From assembly GCA_015680685.1 (NCBI GenBank), contig MNCI01004661.1, positions 1,337,441 to 1,401,440 of the forward strand: a stretch of DNA of 64,000 bases, written 5' to 3'. A program made the translations under genes and the position numbers. The notes under the pieces were generated by a model that did no database searches, was not told where the DNA came from, and saw nothing but the letters and a program-made list of their open reading frames with translations. This DNA comes from Gnetum montanum. Lineage: Eukaryota; Streptophyta; Gnetopsida; Gnetales; Gnetaceae. Below, one piece after another: positions 1-10,749 of the stretch; the stretch's first letter is position 1; each line of letters starts with the position of its first letter.

Positions 1-520
1 ACTGGTGGATGGATGGATGAAGTGGTCTCATTGCCTGCCATATCAAAAGAAACATACCTTAGTATCAACATTGTGACTTAAAGGTAAAAACCAAACATTA
101 GCAATCAATATGAAAACAGTTCATACCATCATTTTGAACACTTATTGGGTGACAAACTTACAGGGTGGATCACATACACACACACACAAAAAATGGAAAA
201 AGTATAACGATGATGTAAAACAAAAACTAGAAAAGTTAAAGAAATTTGTAAAAAAAGAAGAAGAAAAGTTAAAGAAATTTGTAAAACAAAATTGTGTAAA
301 ACAAAAAATGTTGTAAAACAAAAATGTATAAAAAAAAATTGAAAAAGAATTGAGGGCCCCATATGATCAGCATAGGTGGCCATCTCCCCCATGACTGAGT
401 TGTAAGGGAGAGATCCGAAATAATGAGTGCCTGTTTGAATTTCTAAGAAGTGCCCAACTTCTCCCAATTGATGATTTTAGATTAAGGAGTGGAAGTTAGC
501 AACACTCATGTTCCAATGTA
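1..520 (-). other. Element A 3' region with TG run, T-rich repeat and PPT-like motif
   Basis: This non-coding stretch matches the reverse complement of about 41560-42130 in element E. In element orientation it holds a PPT-like motif GTCATGGGGGAGATGG (complement of 380-395), a T-rich array built on TTTTGTTTTACA (about 225-345), a short TG repeat (about 170-190) and a splice-donor-like GTAAGTTTG (complement of 153-161). Short reading frames here look like chance products of the low-complexity sequence. Confidence 0.6.
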
Positions 521-645
521 TATATGCTTTCGTTATGGGCATGGGTTTCCTTAGTTTGTTCCATGCATATTTGGTTGCTTCTTCGAGTAGCTGTCAACCA
601 CGGGGTGTCTACTATTGGTTGTGTGGTTGCTACATACAGGCATCT

Positions 646-1104
646 TTATTTCAAAGTTTTTTGGGCACACCTATTGCATGGAGGCATTTCCTCCATGTCA
701 TCACCCGATGAATCATTGTATGTGATGCATGGAACTTTCCTCTTCTCGATCTTTCCACAAATGTTTATCTTAGAGATTTCCAAGGAAAGATCGCAGATCT
801 TAAGGCATGCGTCTACTGTACTTAGCCATGCCCTTCCCATTATAATTGGGGAGTCCCCTTCGTTTTTGTTCACTTCAATCACTAGGAAATTAGCTGGGTA
901 AGACCAACCACACACAGTGGTGATGATGTTTTTCACCAATCCCAAGGGAATGGTGATGGACTGGTCTGCCAACTCTAGTTGAATGTTGCTCTTCTTAAGT
1001 TGGGGCAGGTTCCAAGCGTGATACATCTCTCATGAAATTAAATTGACTCCGGAACCTGAGTCAAAAAGAGCCCTATGTGGTTCATTTCCAGCGATCTGCA
1101 AATA
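646..1104 (-). pseudogene. Element A retropepsin (gag-pol aspartic protease), one in-frame stop
   Basis: Reading the minus strand, a catalytic D-S-G-S-G-V-N motif (about 1045-1062) is followed after a few residues by an in-frame TGA at 1030-1032, then by 126 open codons with the typical retropepsin ending G-R-A-W (hydrophobic-G flap-end region). The domain is about the length expected for a plant Ty3/gypsy protease. Normally it would process the Gag polyprotein in the virus-like particle. The TGA sits where element E also has TGA and where element G has a sense codon. The reading frame stops about 250 bases before the PPT-like motif, with no RT following. Confidence 0.75.
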
Positions 1105-1239
1105 GATTAAGGGACTCCCAAGGTCAGTTAGTTTCTTGGGAAGGTGGCCTACCTTGATCCAGTCAGTTACGGTATGCGTTAACATAACCGTATGCGTTAC
1201 GCTCTATTGGACTGAAGGGTGCTCCGAAGTGTTAGATGG

Positions 1240-3526
1240 TGGAGGAGTGTACATGGCCCCAACCGCTTGTTGTTGGGAGAGTTTGTCTAGGCTTTTGGTT
1301 CTGAAGTAGGGTCTTCTCTTCTTACAGTTGTCAAAATTAGCAGTAGGTTGAATATTTATAGCTCTCGCAGCGTGACGTTATTGCGGTTGAGGAGGAAGTT
1401 CCCCTTGCATTGTTGGAGCAAGAGGTGTTATGGGAACTACTTATGGTGGAAGAGGTGCAGATGGATTAGGAGGATGGTGTGGGTATGGAGTGTCTCCTGG
1501 AGGAGAAGGAGTCCTTCTGAAGTACTCCCAAACTTGGTAGTGACGGTTGGGGGTTGAGTGACTTATAGAGTCACTTGGAGAAATCGGCTGTTGCACATAA
1601 TAACCATACGGATCAGGCTGCCGATAGGCTATTGATGTTTCAACGATGGCATCCCCCATGAATGTGGGTATTGCCACTACTGATGCTGTCCGATGGGCTG
1701 TGGTGGAGTTTCACTTGGATAATACGTTAAGGGTTGGTGGAACTGCCTTGGGTTACCTTGTGGATAAGGTAACCTTCGGGGTGTTTACCGTTGGTTGAGT
1801 CTTGGATTAAGTGCATACACCCCAGACTCCTGTAGATGTGAGATGATGGGGCAACATCCCTTAGGATGGTCATANTCAATTTTAGAGTTTAAGGAACTCC
1901 ATACGTCATCTACCTTAGTCGCTATTTCTATTGTTAATTTTTGGATCGGCAAGGTTTTCCGGTTCACCAACTCTTCAATTGGTGACTCATCCTCTTCATC
2001 ACAAAAATTCACTCCCTTCTTTCGAAGGGAGGGATCACGATTGTACTCTTCCACACTTTCCCTTTTGCGTAGCTCACCCTCTTCTTTTGCTACTTGTTCC
2101 AACAAGCTATGTACTTCATGGACTCTAAGTTGTGAGAGTCTCCCTTGGGCATAAGTTCCAAGGGTTCTTCTAGTTGCATGCCTCAGCCCATCCACGATGT
2201 GGCAAAGTTGATCCCAATGAGCGTACCCATGGCCCGGGCAATGATGTAACAATGTGTAGTAGCAGGCCATGGCAGCATCCAAGGGTTCATATGTACCTTG
2301 CTTCCAGCCTTGGATCTGCTTACGCAAATTGGACACTCTGGAGTACGTTTGATACTTATCGTTGAATAGTTCTAACATCATACTCCACCTCCTGATGGTT
2401 TCCGATTCTAAGGACTGGTACCAGCTCTCTGCTTCCTTGGTGAGTGTCCTTGGGAACAACTTAATTTTTTGCCATTCATTTTTTATATTCTGCAAGGCAT
2501 AGGCATCGTGGAATGCCTATAAATGATTTTGTGGATCAGCATTGTATCCCCCTTCAAACCGTGGGATATTTTTCATGTCTAATCTTTTGATCCGACTATC
2601 TTTTAAATGCCTTGTGGGAATCCTAACTGCCTCCGTTATGTCAAGCATACTTTGGGTTGCGAGTAGGGGCTTGTCATGATCATCTATTTCATGATGCATG
2701 TGATGTCTGCGTTGTTTCCTACTCTCCCTACGTCCTTACCCTTGTCCTCTCTCTTGACTTTCCCGTCGAGGTCTTTCGTCCTTCCTACTTTTATCCTCAC
2801 CTTTATGTTCATGGTGGCTGCGCCTAGATGTGGAAGGAGAGGGTGAGTGATGTGAAGAAGGGGAGGAAGAAGGGGAACCATTGCCATGACGATGTTTCTT
2901 GCCTTCTCTTCGGTTGCTACGGCCTCGATCGTGGTGACGATCTAAGTGCTCGTCCTTAGCATAAGTGGTTGTTCCCTCCGTGAACAGTTGGTGTTCACGG
3001 GCATCAGAACCAGGGTTATGTATCGTTGATCGTAGGTTTTGATACCCAACCTCCTCACCATCGTTAGGAGGGGGAACATCATTTGTTAAAGAACCCGTGA
3101 TAAGGGGTTCCTCATCTCCTATTTCACTAAGGACGGGCGGGACCTTGCCCTTCAACAGTGCATGTTGAATCTCCTGCCTTAAGTCTCTCATACGTTGGGC
3201 ATCTGTGGGATAATAATCCCTCATATCAAAATATTTTGCAATGTATTCAACAAATAGTTCAATCATGCCTATCTATGCCAAGGCACGGAAAGCATGTGAG
3301 AGATTGATCGGTTTGGGGGTAACACAATGTTACCTTGCAAATCTCTCCATCGCAGCTGTTCGTCTTGATGGAGGATAAAAGTAAAATTATGAATATACTC
3401 ATTGGGATGAGTATATGTCATCTTATATTGTTTAGGACTTGGCTGATTTTGGTTATGTGTTTTATGTTACCGACTGTCTCGTGTATGATTGTTAGGTGGT
3501 GAGTTGCTCTTATGAGAAGAAGGCAT
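1240..3526 (-). pseudogene. Element A gag, degenerate
   Basis: The likely start is the ATG at 3526, which begins M-P-S-S-H-K-S-N like the start of gag in element E (M-S-S-S-H-K-S-N). The frame is then broken by stops and shifts. Recognisable blocks are a serine/arginine/histidine-rich charged stretch (about 2736-3266), the Retrotrans_gag core with W-Y-Q-S-L and R-R-W-S (about 2330-2450), a glutamate-rich helix, and a zinc-knuckle-like Y-D-H-P-K-G-C-C (about 1850-1880). A Gln/Pro-rich spacer then leads to the protease. One base at 1875 is N. The protein would have formed the particle shell; this copy cannot encode it intact. Confidence 0.72.
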
Positions 3527-3648
3527 TTTTATCGATGTGCTAATTCACCGTTATATAAATTTTTATCTTGATTAACCTAAAGGTTCGTTAAGGCTAACAA
3601 CGATGTGGGTGATATCCCTTATGTTCTATTCGATGCACAAACACTTAG

Positions 3649-3666
3649 TCCTCGGCAACGGTGCCA
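3649..3666 (-). other. Element A primer binding site (tRNA-Asp type)
   Basis: On the minus strand the sequence TGGCACCGTTGCCGAGGA begins one base after the 5' LTR. It differs at only two positions from TGGCGCCGTTGCCGGGGA, the complement of the plant tRNA-Asp 3' end. It fixes the element orientation and the inner LTR boundary. Confidence 0.8.
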
Positions 3667-3667
3667 A

Positions 3668-4598
3668 TGATGAGTGGCCAGGTACCCCTACACTCAACCA
3701 TACAAAACGAGCGTAGCATGTGCGATCCGGTCGAACTCCACAAACTAAATGCCTATACGCCCCATGGAACACTTGGGGTTAATCATTCGTTGTCTTCCCA
3801 AAATTACTTGTAGTTGTCACGGTGTATGGTTAAGTAAGTTCGAGGTATATGATTTTTATGGTCTTTTATGGTTTTTCTCCTATGTTATCAAGGTAAAGGG
3901 TTGAGAGAGCTAACTCTAACTAAGGACTAAGTCTAAATTAACTAGCGTCAGCATCTATTCCCACTTACCGTACACACCCTGAACTATGCAACTGTGGCTA
4001 CCAAACGCTAATCGTTACTAGGATCACCACACGTAACACACGTGCTCAAAGTGGTTGTACTAAGGCACTTAACTAGCCTAAACGTGATGAGCAGCCGATT
4101 CCTTGACTAGCCGTACACATTCGTAGATGCTTGTAATCAAGTTGTACTCATCCCACATTCTAGGAGTTGAGGGTGAGAGAGACTAATCACGATGAGCAGC
4201 CGATTCCTTGATTAGCCGTACACATTCGTCAATGCTTGTAATCAAGTCGTACTCATGCTGCACTAATGCAGGTAATAAATAACATGTAAGAAATAACAAG
4301 TAATAAAATCCTATTCCATGCACTGCAAGGTTTATCCACAAAGCTCGTCTTTATTGTCATACACAACTTGCGTTTAGGTACAAAGCTGCTCGAATAAAGA
4401 TCCGTTCACTTGGGGACTCCTACTGTGGGCACATGGAAAATATTCTATCTCTGGAGTGATCAAACTGCCAGAGTTTCCCTACTTTAAGCCTAGGATGGGA
4501 AATAAGGGGAGTGCCGCCTCTTATTTATAGATTTGGCGGTGGACCGCGATATCGCGATGGCCACGATATCGCGGTGTATGCGATATCGCGTCTCATCA
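3668..4598 (-). repeat. Element A 5' LTR
   Basis: On the plus strand it runs from TGATGAGTGG to TCTCATCA, giving the 5-bp terminal inverted repeat TGATG/CATCA shared by the LTRs of E, C and H. It resembles the E LTRs along its length. The U3 end (about 4541-4592) has three GCGATATCGC-type palindromes, followed inward by a TATA-like box (TTATTTATAG on the plus strand, about 4519-4528). A near-perfect repeated block with a TGATTAGCCGTACAC-like core lies at about 4100-4225. A 931-bp LTR is in the usual range. Confidence 0.8.
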
Positions 4599-4605
4599 GT
4601 GAGAC

Positions 4606-4665
4606 ATTAGGCACTTAGTTAAAGCATGTGATTTGAGGTTTGCAAGGCATAGGTTCAATTCCAAA
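4606..4665 (+). other. tRNA-like pol III box pair, possible SINE head
   Basis: An A-box-like TAGGCACTTAGTT (4608-4620) is followed 31 bases later by a B-box-like GGTTCAATTCC (4652-4662). This is the spacing of a tRNA gene or of a tRNA-derived SINE head. The full tRNA fold is not convincing, and I could not find a clear SINE tail or target duplication. It could be chance in AT-rich DNA. Confidence 0.3.
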
Positions 4666-6217
4666 GGGTATGTTGAGACATGTGTCACCTAGTTGCATGA
4701 TAAAAATAGATGTTCAAAGCTATGGTATTAGGTAGATAACTAGTCATAATAAGTTGTTACCAAGATGAAGATAAAAAGTTCAATTCCACCAATGAAAACA
4801 TAGCTAAACTAGTTAGCATAATTACATTGTATGCAAGAAGTTATCGATTTGAGTTGTGCTTAAGGCATCTATAAAAGTAATGCATTAGTTGTATGGACTT
4901 GATAGTTCATATAATCTAAGTATCAATTTCAATAACCATCCATATATTTAATTCCAAACTAAGACATAAAGGCATGGCACAAAAGATACTAGCTATGATT
5001 ACAACAAAAAAATTGTTTAATTAATTTTTTATCATACTCAAACCTATTTTTATATTATTAATAAATATAGAATTTATTTTAAATCCAATACAATTGTAAT
5101 TATATTGTAAAAATATTGTAAGCTAAGCATTACCCACTAAAATAAAACTCAATCTTGGAGTTTCCAAATCAAGAGTATTTCCACTATCCTTAAACCTTGT
5201 TAATTTACAATGATCCATGAGATATGTAGACAAACAGTCAAATCTTAAACGTAATTGATGATAAAATAATGTAAAAAACTTTGATAATTAATTATTTTAT
5301 CATAAATCACATCCACCCTATTATGTAATAATGTTGTGCCACCACCTTGAATTTACTTTGTCTAAAGAATATTAAAAAAAAAAAGAATGGGAGAAACTAA
5401 TACACGGACTCAGTTATCAACGATTAAGTAATGAATTTAACTCTTTGACCTAACAATCATGTTAAAACCAATTAATGACTATGATAGGTCTCTAAATTCA
5501 AGAAATTTATACTAGCCTTGCTTTAAGCACACGCTATACTTAAGGTCTAGCCACTCATGAATGACAAAATGAATAAAGCACCGGTCGTGTCATCTGCAAG
5601 GCAGCCCCACCTTTGACAAAGAATACTTTGATAAATTAATTTTTTCACTCTGCCTTTAAAAAAATTCAAAAGCAATGCTTAAAGTCCAGAAAATCATGAA
5701 TGACATAAGGAATAAATAAACTATATGGTTTGGAAGTTGAAAGCAGCCACACATTAAATTTTTTAGTTTAATCCAAACTTTCACTACGTGCATTATTGGG
5801 TCAAAAATAAAAACCACAAAATCTCTTAAGAATCAAAGCCTTACCGCTAGTGTCACTTTCCTAATATGGATGTTTCTAAATCGAGAAGGAATTTCACCTC
5901 ATGATTCATTGAACAAATTATCTTAAAACACAAAGCATTATTGCTAATGTCACCTTTTTTGGATGCCTATTGCATCATCCTGTGCGTCTACTATTCATGA
6001 AAATTAGAACCACATTCTACAAACGTGGTAGTACTTGATTGATTGCATTCACTCTCCCTTACTTGTGTATTGACGGTTCCTAAGATGCAGTGGCATTATC
6101 GACCACGTAATCATGGTTAAACCATAGTCTACGTTTGTTGGTCAAGTATCATTTCCGGGAAAAGCGGCCATCAATAATTACTTGTACGACTCTCCATATG
6201 CAGTGGTCAATGTCACT
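4666..6217. other. AT-rich DNA with no recognised feature
   Basis: No open frame, LTR end, PBS or coding motif was recognised. The stretch is AT-rich with poly(A) runs (for example near 5372-5384) and stops in all frames. It may be old decayed repeat or true intergenic DNA. Confidence 0.5.
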
Positions 6218-6298
6218 AGGTACTAATTCTTCATGTCATAATTAAACACTGACCACACATAGAAAGCAACTTTCAGTGATGGTCGGCAATTAGTACCT
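6218..6298. repeat. 81-bp inverted-repeat element (11-bp perfect ends)
   Basis: AGGTACTAATT at 6218-6228 is the exact reverse complement of AATTAGTACCT at 6288-6298. The interior is only partly complementary. It may be a small MITE-like relic or simply a hairpin. No target duplication was identified. Confidence 0.4.
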
Positions 6299-6354
6299 TT
6301 GTCTTCATGTGTGGCTTTTATTAGACACGACATTAGCGAGTTGTACATAAAAGA

Positions 6355-6494
6355 GATTCCGAATCGTTGCCCCAGTTGTAGCTTATCTTTTATATTTGTT
6401 GTACTCGTTATTCCTGGGGCTTCAAACAGATTCCAAATCCTTGGCCCAGTTCTAGCTTATCTTTTATATTTGTTGTACTCGTTATTCCTGGGGC
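6355..6494 (+). repeat. Tandem duplication, 74-bp period, two copies
   Basis: A block starting GATTCC at 6355 recurs at 6429. Both copies share a long near-identical run through CTTATCTTTTATATTTG and end CCTGGGGC. A few substitutions separate them, so the duplication is not brand new. Function unknown. Confidence 0.85.
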
Positions 6495-6878
6495 CTACCT
6501 AAAGCACTTCTGACAGCGAAAATTGGTACCTAATGTCGCATCACCGTGATCCGCATTTGCAGAGATTCTTAGCAGGAAAGGAAACCAATACGTTTTCGAT
6601 TTTCTGTCAATCTGTGTTTTTTCCAGAGACACATTGAGGCATTGAACTGGGATTTCAGAAATTTGTGAACTCTGCGTATACGTTTACATGGCGAAATTTT
6701 ATACTTTTTGTATTATGCGTATGACACGTGAGAGTTTCCTTATACGGTCATTTAACCGTCAAATTGCATGCCCAATGATAATATGGTCCAAACTCTATCG
6801 TCTGACAAAGGCTCGCTCTGAAAACATGGCAAGCGACAAGAATTTAAACAATTAATGCCTGCAGTGGTTTCAGACAAG
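6495..6878. other. No recognised feature
   Basis: This stretch joins the 74-bp duplication to the 39-bp tandem repeat. I see no gene, LTR end or PBS. The 3' LTR of element D would be expected near here or further left, but I could not find one. Confidence 0.4.
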
Positions 6879-6995
6879 TATGTCTTCTTCTTCCACACCT
6901 GGCTTAAAATGCCAGGCTATGTCTTCTTCTTCCACACCTGGCTTAAAATGCCAGGCTATGTCTTCTTCTTCCACACCTGGGTTAAAATGCCAGGC
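6879..6995 (+). repeat. Tandem repeat, three copies of 39 bp
   Basis: Units at 6879-6917, 6918-6956 and 6957-6995 are identical but for one base (CTGGCTTAAA versus CTGGGTTAAA in the third). Each unit holds an imperfect palindrome CCTGGCTTAAAATGCCAGG. The period is 13 codons, so a reading frame survives across it on both strands, but I see no evidence that it is translated. Near-identity implies recent expansion or gene conversion. Confidence 0.9.
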
Positions 6996-7289
6996 TATGA
7001 GAGGACATCAAATGGTCTATCATTGCAACATGATAGAACACACCGACTTAGGGATCCATGAGTTCTAGGGCGTCCCCTGACTCGTTTGATCCAAAGATCT
7101 ATGGGTCTTAAGTTCAACACTCTTTGAATCTTAAGCTCCATCACCTATAGAGCATTTTGAATGGCTCCAGGCACCTTCCTCCCCTGTTTGAGGCCAACTT
7201 CCATAGGAATTCGCTCTCGAATCCTATAAGGCACCACATGTTGTGCCTCTTCTGATTTTTTTTTTCACATGGGAGGTTTCTCCATCCAT

Positions 7290-8610
7290 CATCGGAGCAG
7301 CCAAGGTGGGAGGTCGATTGCTTGCTCCCTACAAAAGTCCAGGATCAAGTTTTCCTGGGACCTCAAGCGCTTCAATGGTTCCCAGCTATCGTCTGAGTCA
7401 AGACGATGTTTCTAGTGGATGAGGAACTCCACTTTCAAATCTGCCCCATGGCCAGTGGTCCAGAAGTTCCGGATGCATTCTGCTCTCTTTCCTTGTATAG
7501 ATTGTATACAAGGTCGCTCTCTCATTGAGAGGCTTCTCTCTGGATATGGGAATCCATCCGGCAACGGCTTCAACATGCTAACATGAAAGACTGGATGGAC
7601 TCGGTCCATATTGATTGGTAGCTGAAGCTTATATGTCACAGGGTTAATTTTATCGATGATCCAGAAGGGACCATCATACTGCCTCATCAGCTTGGAGGTA
7701 GTTCCCTGTTTCAGTTTGAACTGACATGGGTCCAACTTCAGAAGGACCCAATCTCCCACCTTAAATTCATGAGGCTGATGTTTTCGATTAGCATATTTTT
7801 TCATTCGTTGCACTGCCCTTTCCAGATGATACTTTGCTGTATCAACATTTTCAGACCACCTCTTCAAGAATTCATCCATTGTGGGATGCTGACCCTGCAA
7901 TGAGGGGGAGACCATATGAGGGGTAATGGGCTGCCTTCCCATTACTAGTTCTACAGGAGAAAACCCAGTAGCTGAGGACTTCTAGATGTTATAGCTTAGC
8001 TAGGTAATCCCTAACAGAAATGGCCAGTTCTTTTGGTCACTACGAACATAGTGACGAAGGTACTCTTCAAGTACCCGATTCATCCGTTCTGTTTGCCCAT
8101 CGATCTGCAGATGAAAGCTTGTTGACAATTTGAGGGTGGTACCCATCATGCCAAATAGTGCTCGCCAGAAAGAACTTGTGAAGCACGGATCCCGGTCTGA
8201 AATGATGCTCATGGGTAACCCAAAATATTGAACCACCCTATCAAAATAGTATGCTTCCGTGTCCTCAACTGAACACTGTGATAGACAGGGAATGAATATG
8301 GAAAATTTAGAGAATTTGTCCACGACAACAATGATGCTGCTTAAGCCCTGAATATTTGGCAATCTCGTGATGAAGTCCATAGACACTATAGCCCATGGAA
8401 ATGGAGGGATTTCCAAGGGCAACAGAAGACCACCCGGACGCTTCGTAGACCCCTTATCCTACTGGCACATTAGACACTTCTGGATATAAGCAATCACATC
8501 TCGATACATTTTTGGCTAGAAGAAGGTTCTCTCAATGAGAGCCAAGGTCTTTTGCTGTCCAGGGTGCCCTGCCCACTGTGTGTCATGGCATTCTCGGATG
8601 ATCTCCTTGC
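7290..8610 (-). pseudogene. Element D integrase with C-terminal chromodomain
   Basis: In element order: an HHCC zinc finger (about 8455-8600, with Q-K-C-L-M-C-Q, and a TAG where the family has W); the catalytic core (8000-8422) with M-D-F-I-T-R-L-P for the first Asp, S-D-R-D-P-C-F for the second and G-Q-T-E-R for the Glu; and the GPF/GPY-like region (7412-7942) with Y-D-G-P-F-W and V-H-P-V-F-H-V-S. A chromodomain remnant follows (about 7330-7440), with V-E-F-L-I-H, a stop, then D-D-S-W-E-P. All three catalytic residues are present, but stops make it non-functional. In intact elements this enzyme inserts cDNA and the chromodomain steers it to marked chromatin. Confidence 0.88.
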
Positions 8611-8712
8611 GTAGGCCATCTCAATTCGGAATGCATATCCGATTATCCCGAAATCAAAGTAGTCTATCCCTCATTTTGAACTGTGGTGCTCACCCAGTTT
8701 CTATCAGCTTCA

Positions 8713-9190
8713 TTAAATCAATGATATGGGGTCCCTTTTTAAACCATCTTGAATTCTAGCCAACAACACTTCATCACATTGAACGTGTGAAGTTTGTGGC
8801 CCAATGATGGAAAAGAGCTGAGAGGCAGGTTGAGGACGATGACTCAATGCATCTACCACCACGTTCTCCTTTTCAGGACGGTAAGTCAATTGCAAATCAA
8901 ATTCGGACAACATGGCCAACCATTGAGCCTGTTTGGGCCTCAGCTTCGTTTGATTCATCAAGTAGCTAGTGGCCAAATTATCCGTCTTTACGAGGACACG
9001 ACTTCCCAGCAAGTAGTGTCTCCATGCTCTCAAGAAATGGACAATAGTGAACGTTTCCTTTTCATGGATTGGCCACCTCTGCTCTACTTGATTCAGCTTT
9101 TGGCTCTCATAAGCGATAGGATAACCTTCCTATAGCAAGATGTCCCCAATTGCATTCTCACAGGCATCCGTATGAATCTCAAAGTGTTTT
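8713..9190 (-). pseudogene. Element D RNase H domain
   Basis: This continues the RT frame. It has H-T-D-A at about 9165 (first catalytic Asp region), W-R-H-Y-L-L-G, K-T-D-N (third acidic residue region) and a D-A-L-S-H-R end, as in Ty3/gypsy RNase H. A TAG interrupts near 9135. The family enzyme degrades the RNA strand of the RNA/DNA hybrid during cDNA synthesis. Confidence 0.85.
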
Positions 9191-10173
9191 GAGAAATCGG
9201 GCAATGCCAACATTGGATGGGAGGTTAAAGCCTCTTTGATCCTCTCGAAGGATTTTTGACAATTTGCATCCCACTCCTATGCAACTTCTTTCTTTTGCAG
9301 ATTGATCAGAGTAGTAGCAATTCCTGAGAAATTTTTGATGAATTTCTGATAGAAACTAGCTAACCCCATGAACTGTTTGGCCTCATGCACATTAGTGGGA
9401 GCAAGCCATTGGCACACAACCTCTACCTTCTTTGGATTTGGCTTTACCTACCCATACCTCATGAGATGCCCAAAAAATTTTAGCTCTGAGCAGCAGAATT
9501 CACATTTTTCTTTCTTAACGTACAACCAATTTTCTCGTAGCTTCTCAAGGACCATCTGCAGGTGGAGGGCATGTTCCTCCATTATTTGGCTATGTATTAA
9601 GATGTCATCAAGATAAACAACCACAAATTTGTCTAGGAAGGGTCGAAATATCTCGTTCATCAAGGTACAAAATGTAGCCAGTGCATTGCAAAGCCCGAAA
9701 GGCATTACGGTCCATTCATATGACCCATACTGCGTTACACATGTAGTTTTTGCTTCGTCCCCTTCTGCAATGTGAACCTGGTAGTACCCTTGTCTGAGGT
9801 CTAGCCGGGTAAAATATCGAGCCCCTACCAATTGATCAAACAAGTCAGAAATGAGCGGTATTGGGTACTTATTCTTGATCATGTATTTATTTGGCAATTT
9901 ATAATCACAACAGAGCTGTAGCGTTCCGTCCTCCTTGGTAACAAATAGCATCGGTGCCCCATAAGGGGATTTTGAGGGACGAATGTATCCCTTGGACATT
10001 AAACCTTCAAGTTGCTTTTTCAGTTCCCCTAATTCTAGTCCTGTTAACCGGTATGACCTTTGGATAGGAGGATTAGTGCTAGGTTGCAATTCGATTTTGT
10101 GATCCATTGCTCTCCGAGATGGAAAACTACCAGGTAGTTTAAGTGGCATCACATCTTTAAATTTATTGGGCAC
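9191..10173 (-). pseudogene. Element D reverse transcriptase
   Basis: The 241-codon open part (10173 down to 9448) shows K-S-P-Y-G-A-P (residues about 68-74), R-L-D-L-R-Q-G-Y (123-130; first catalytic Asp), M-P-F-G-L-C-N-A (157-164) and Y-L-D-D (187-190; the other two Asp). A stop follows F-F-G-H-L-M-R-Y-G, then the thumb/connection continues in the same frame with further stops to the RNase H. The catalytic triad is intact. It copies element RNA into DNA in the particle. Confidence 0.9.
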
Positions 10174-10716
10174 CTATGCTATGCATGGGTCAACAATAGC
10201 TTGGGATCCACAAGCCTCAGAAGGATCACCCATTTGCATAGTTAGCAAAAATTTCTTGGTAGGGTCCTTGGCCAAGCATTTTATCACCATTGGTGACACA
10301 ATCTGGGGGCTAGCGCCCTCATCCTTTCCCATCTGTGCTCCATGAGTTTGAATAATGCATGGGGAGCTTTCATGTGAAATAAAAATCAGGTCCAAATGTG
10401 GGGCTGTGAAAACTTTGGCCTTGCATAAAAATTCTTGCCCCAAAATGACCTGAAAGGAGTCCATATTTAGAATTGAAAAATATAGCACTCCTTGCCATGA
10501 GCCCACTTGAACGGGGACACCACGACACACCCCAATGCACCGAAGGGGCCTGAACTTGGCCAGCTTGCAAGATGCTTGGATGGGTTCCATCTTTAGCTGC
10601 AAGTCTTTCACCATAGCTAGAACCATGTAATTGTGACTAGCCCCATTATCAATGAGGGCACTTAGCTGACTTGAGCTCACAGTGATTGGGGCCAATTGAA
10701 CCTGATGTAGAGTATC
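10174..10716 (-). pseudogene. Element D retropepsin, active site D-N-G
   Basis: The chromovirus protease signature A-L-I-D-x-G-A-S-H-N is clear at about 10625-10660, but reads D-N-G where aspartic proteases need D-S-G or D-T-G (a G-to-A change). The domain ends with V-I-L-G-Q-E-F-L (about 10430-10460), the usual hydrophobic-ILG block. It runs in frame into the RT with no stop at the boundary. The altered active site should be inactive. Confidence 0.82.
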
Positions 10717-10749
10717 AAGATTAGGAATTTGGGAGTTTCCAGCTCCTGA

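Larger units (their letters stand above)
1..4598 (-). mobile_element. Element A: non-autonomous Athila-like LTR retrotransposon, 3' end off window
   Basis: Minus-strand element read right to left: 5' LTR (3668-4598), tRNA-Asp-type PBS, degenerate gag, protease, then a 3' region that runs off the left edge. No RT, RNase H or integrase lies between the protease and the 3' region. The same layout, with the same missing part, is seen in element E (37382-44536), so this is a family and not one broken copy. The 3' LTR and left target duplication are outside the window. Assignment to the Athila-like group rests on the PBS, gag plan and similarity to element G, which carries an Athila-type RT. Confidence 0.8.

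Noticed and set aside
129-467. Phe-rich 112-codon minus-strand frame in element A, resembling a membrane protein
   Set aside because: Made by the T-rich repeat TTTTGTTTTACA read as Phe/Leu/Thr codons. Same artefact in E (41756-41997) and G (44930-45196).
6000-7060. Expected 3' LTR of element D
   Set aside because: I searched by eye for TGTAACAACG and CCATGTTACA and related tips and found none; the region holds unrelated small repeats.
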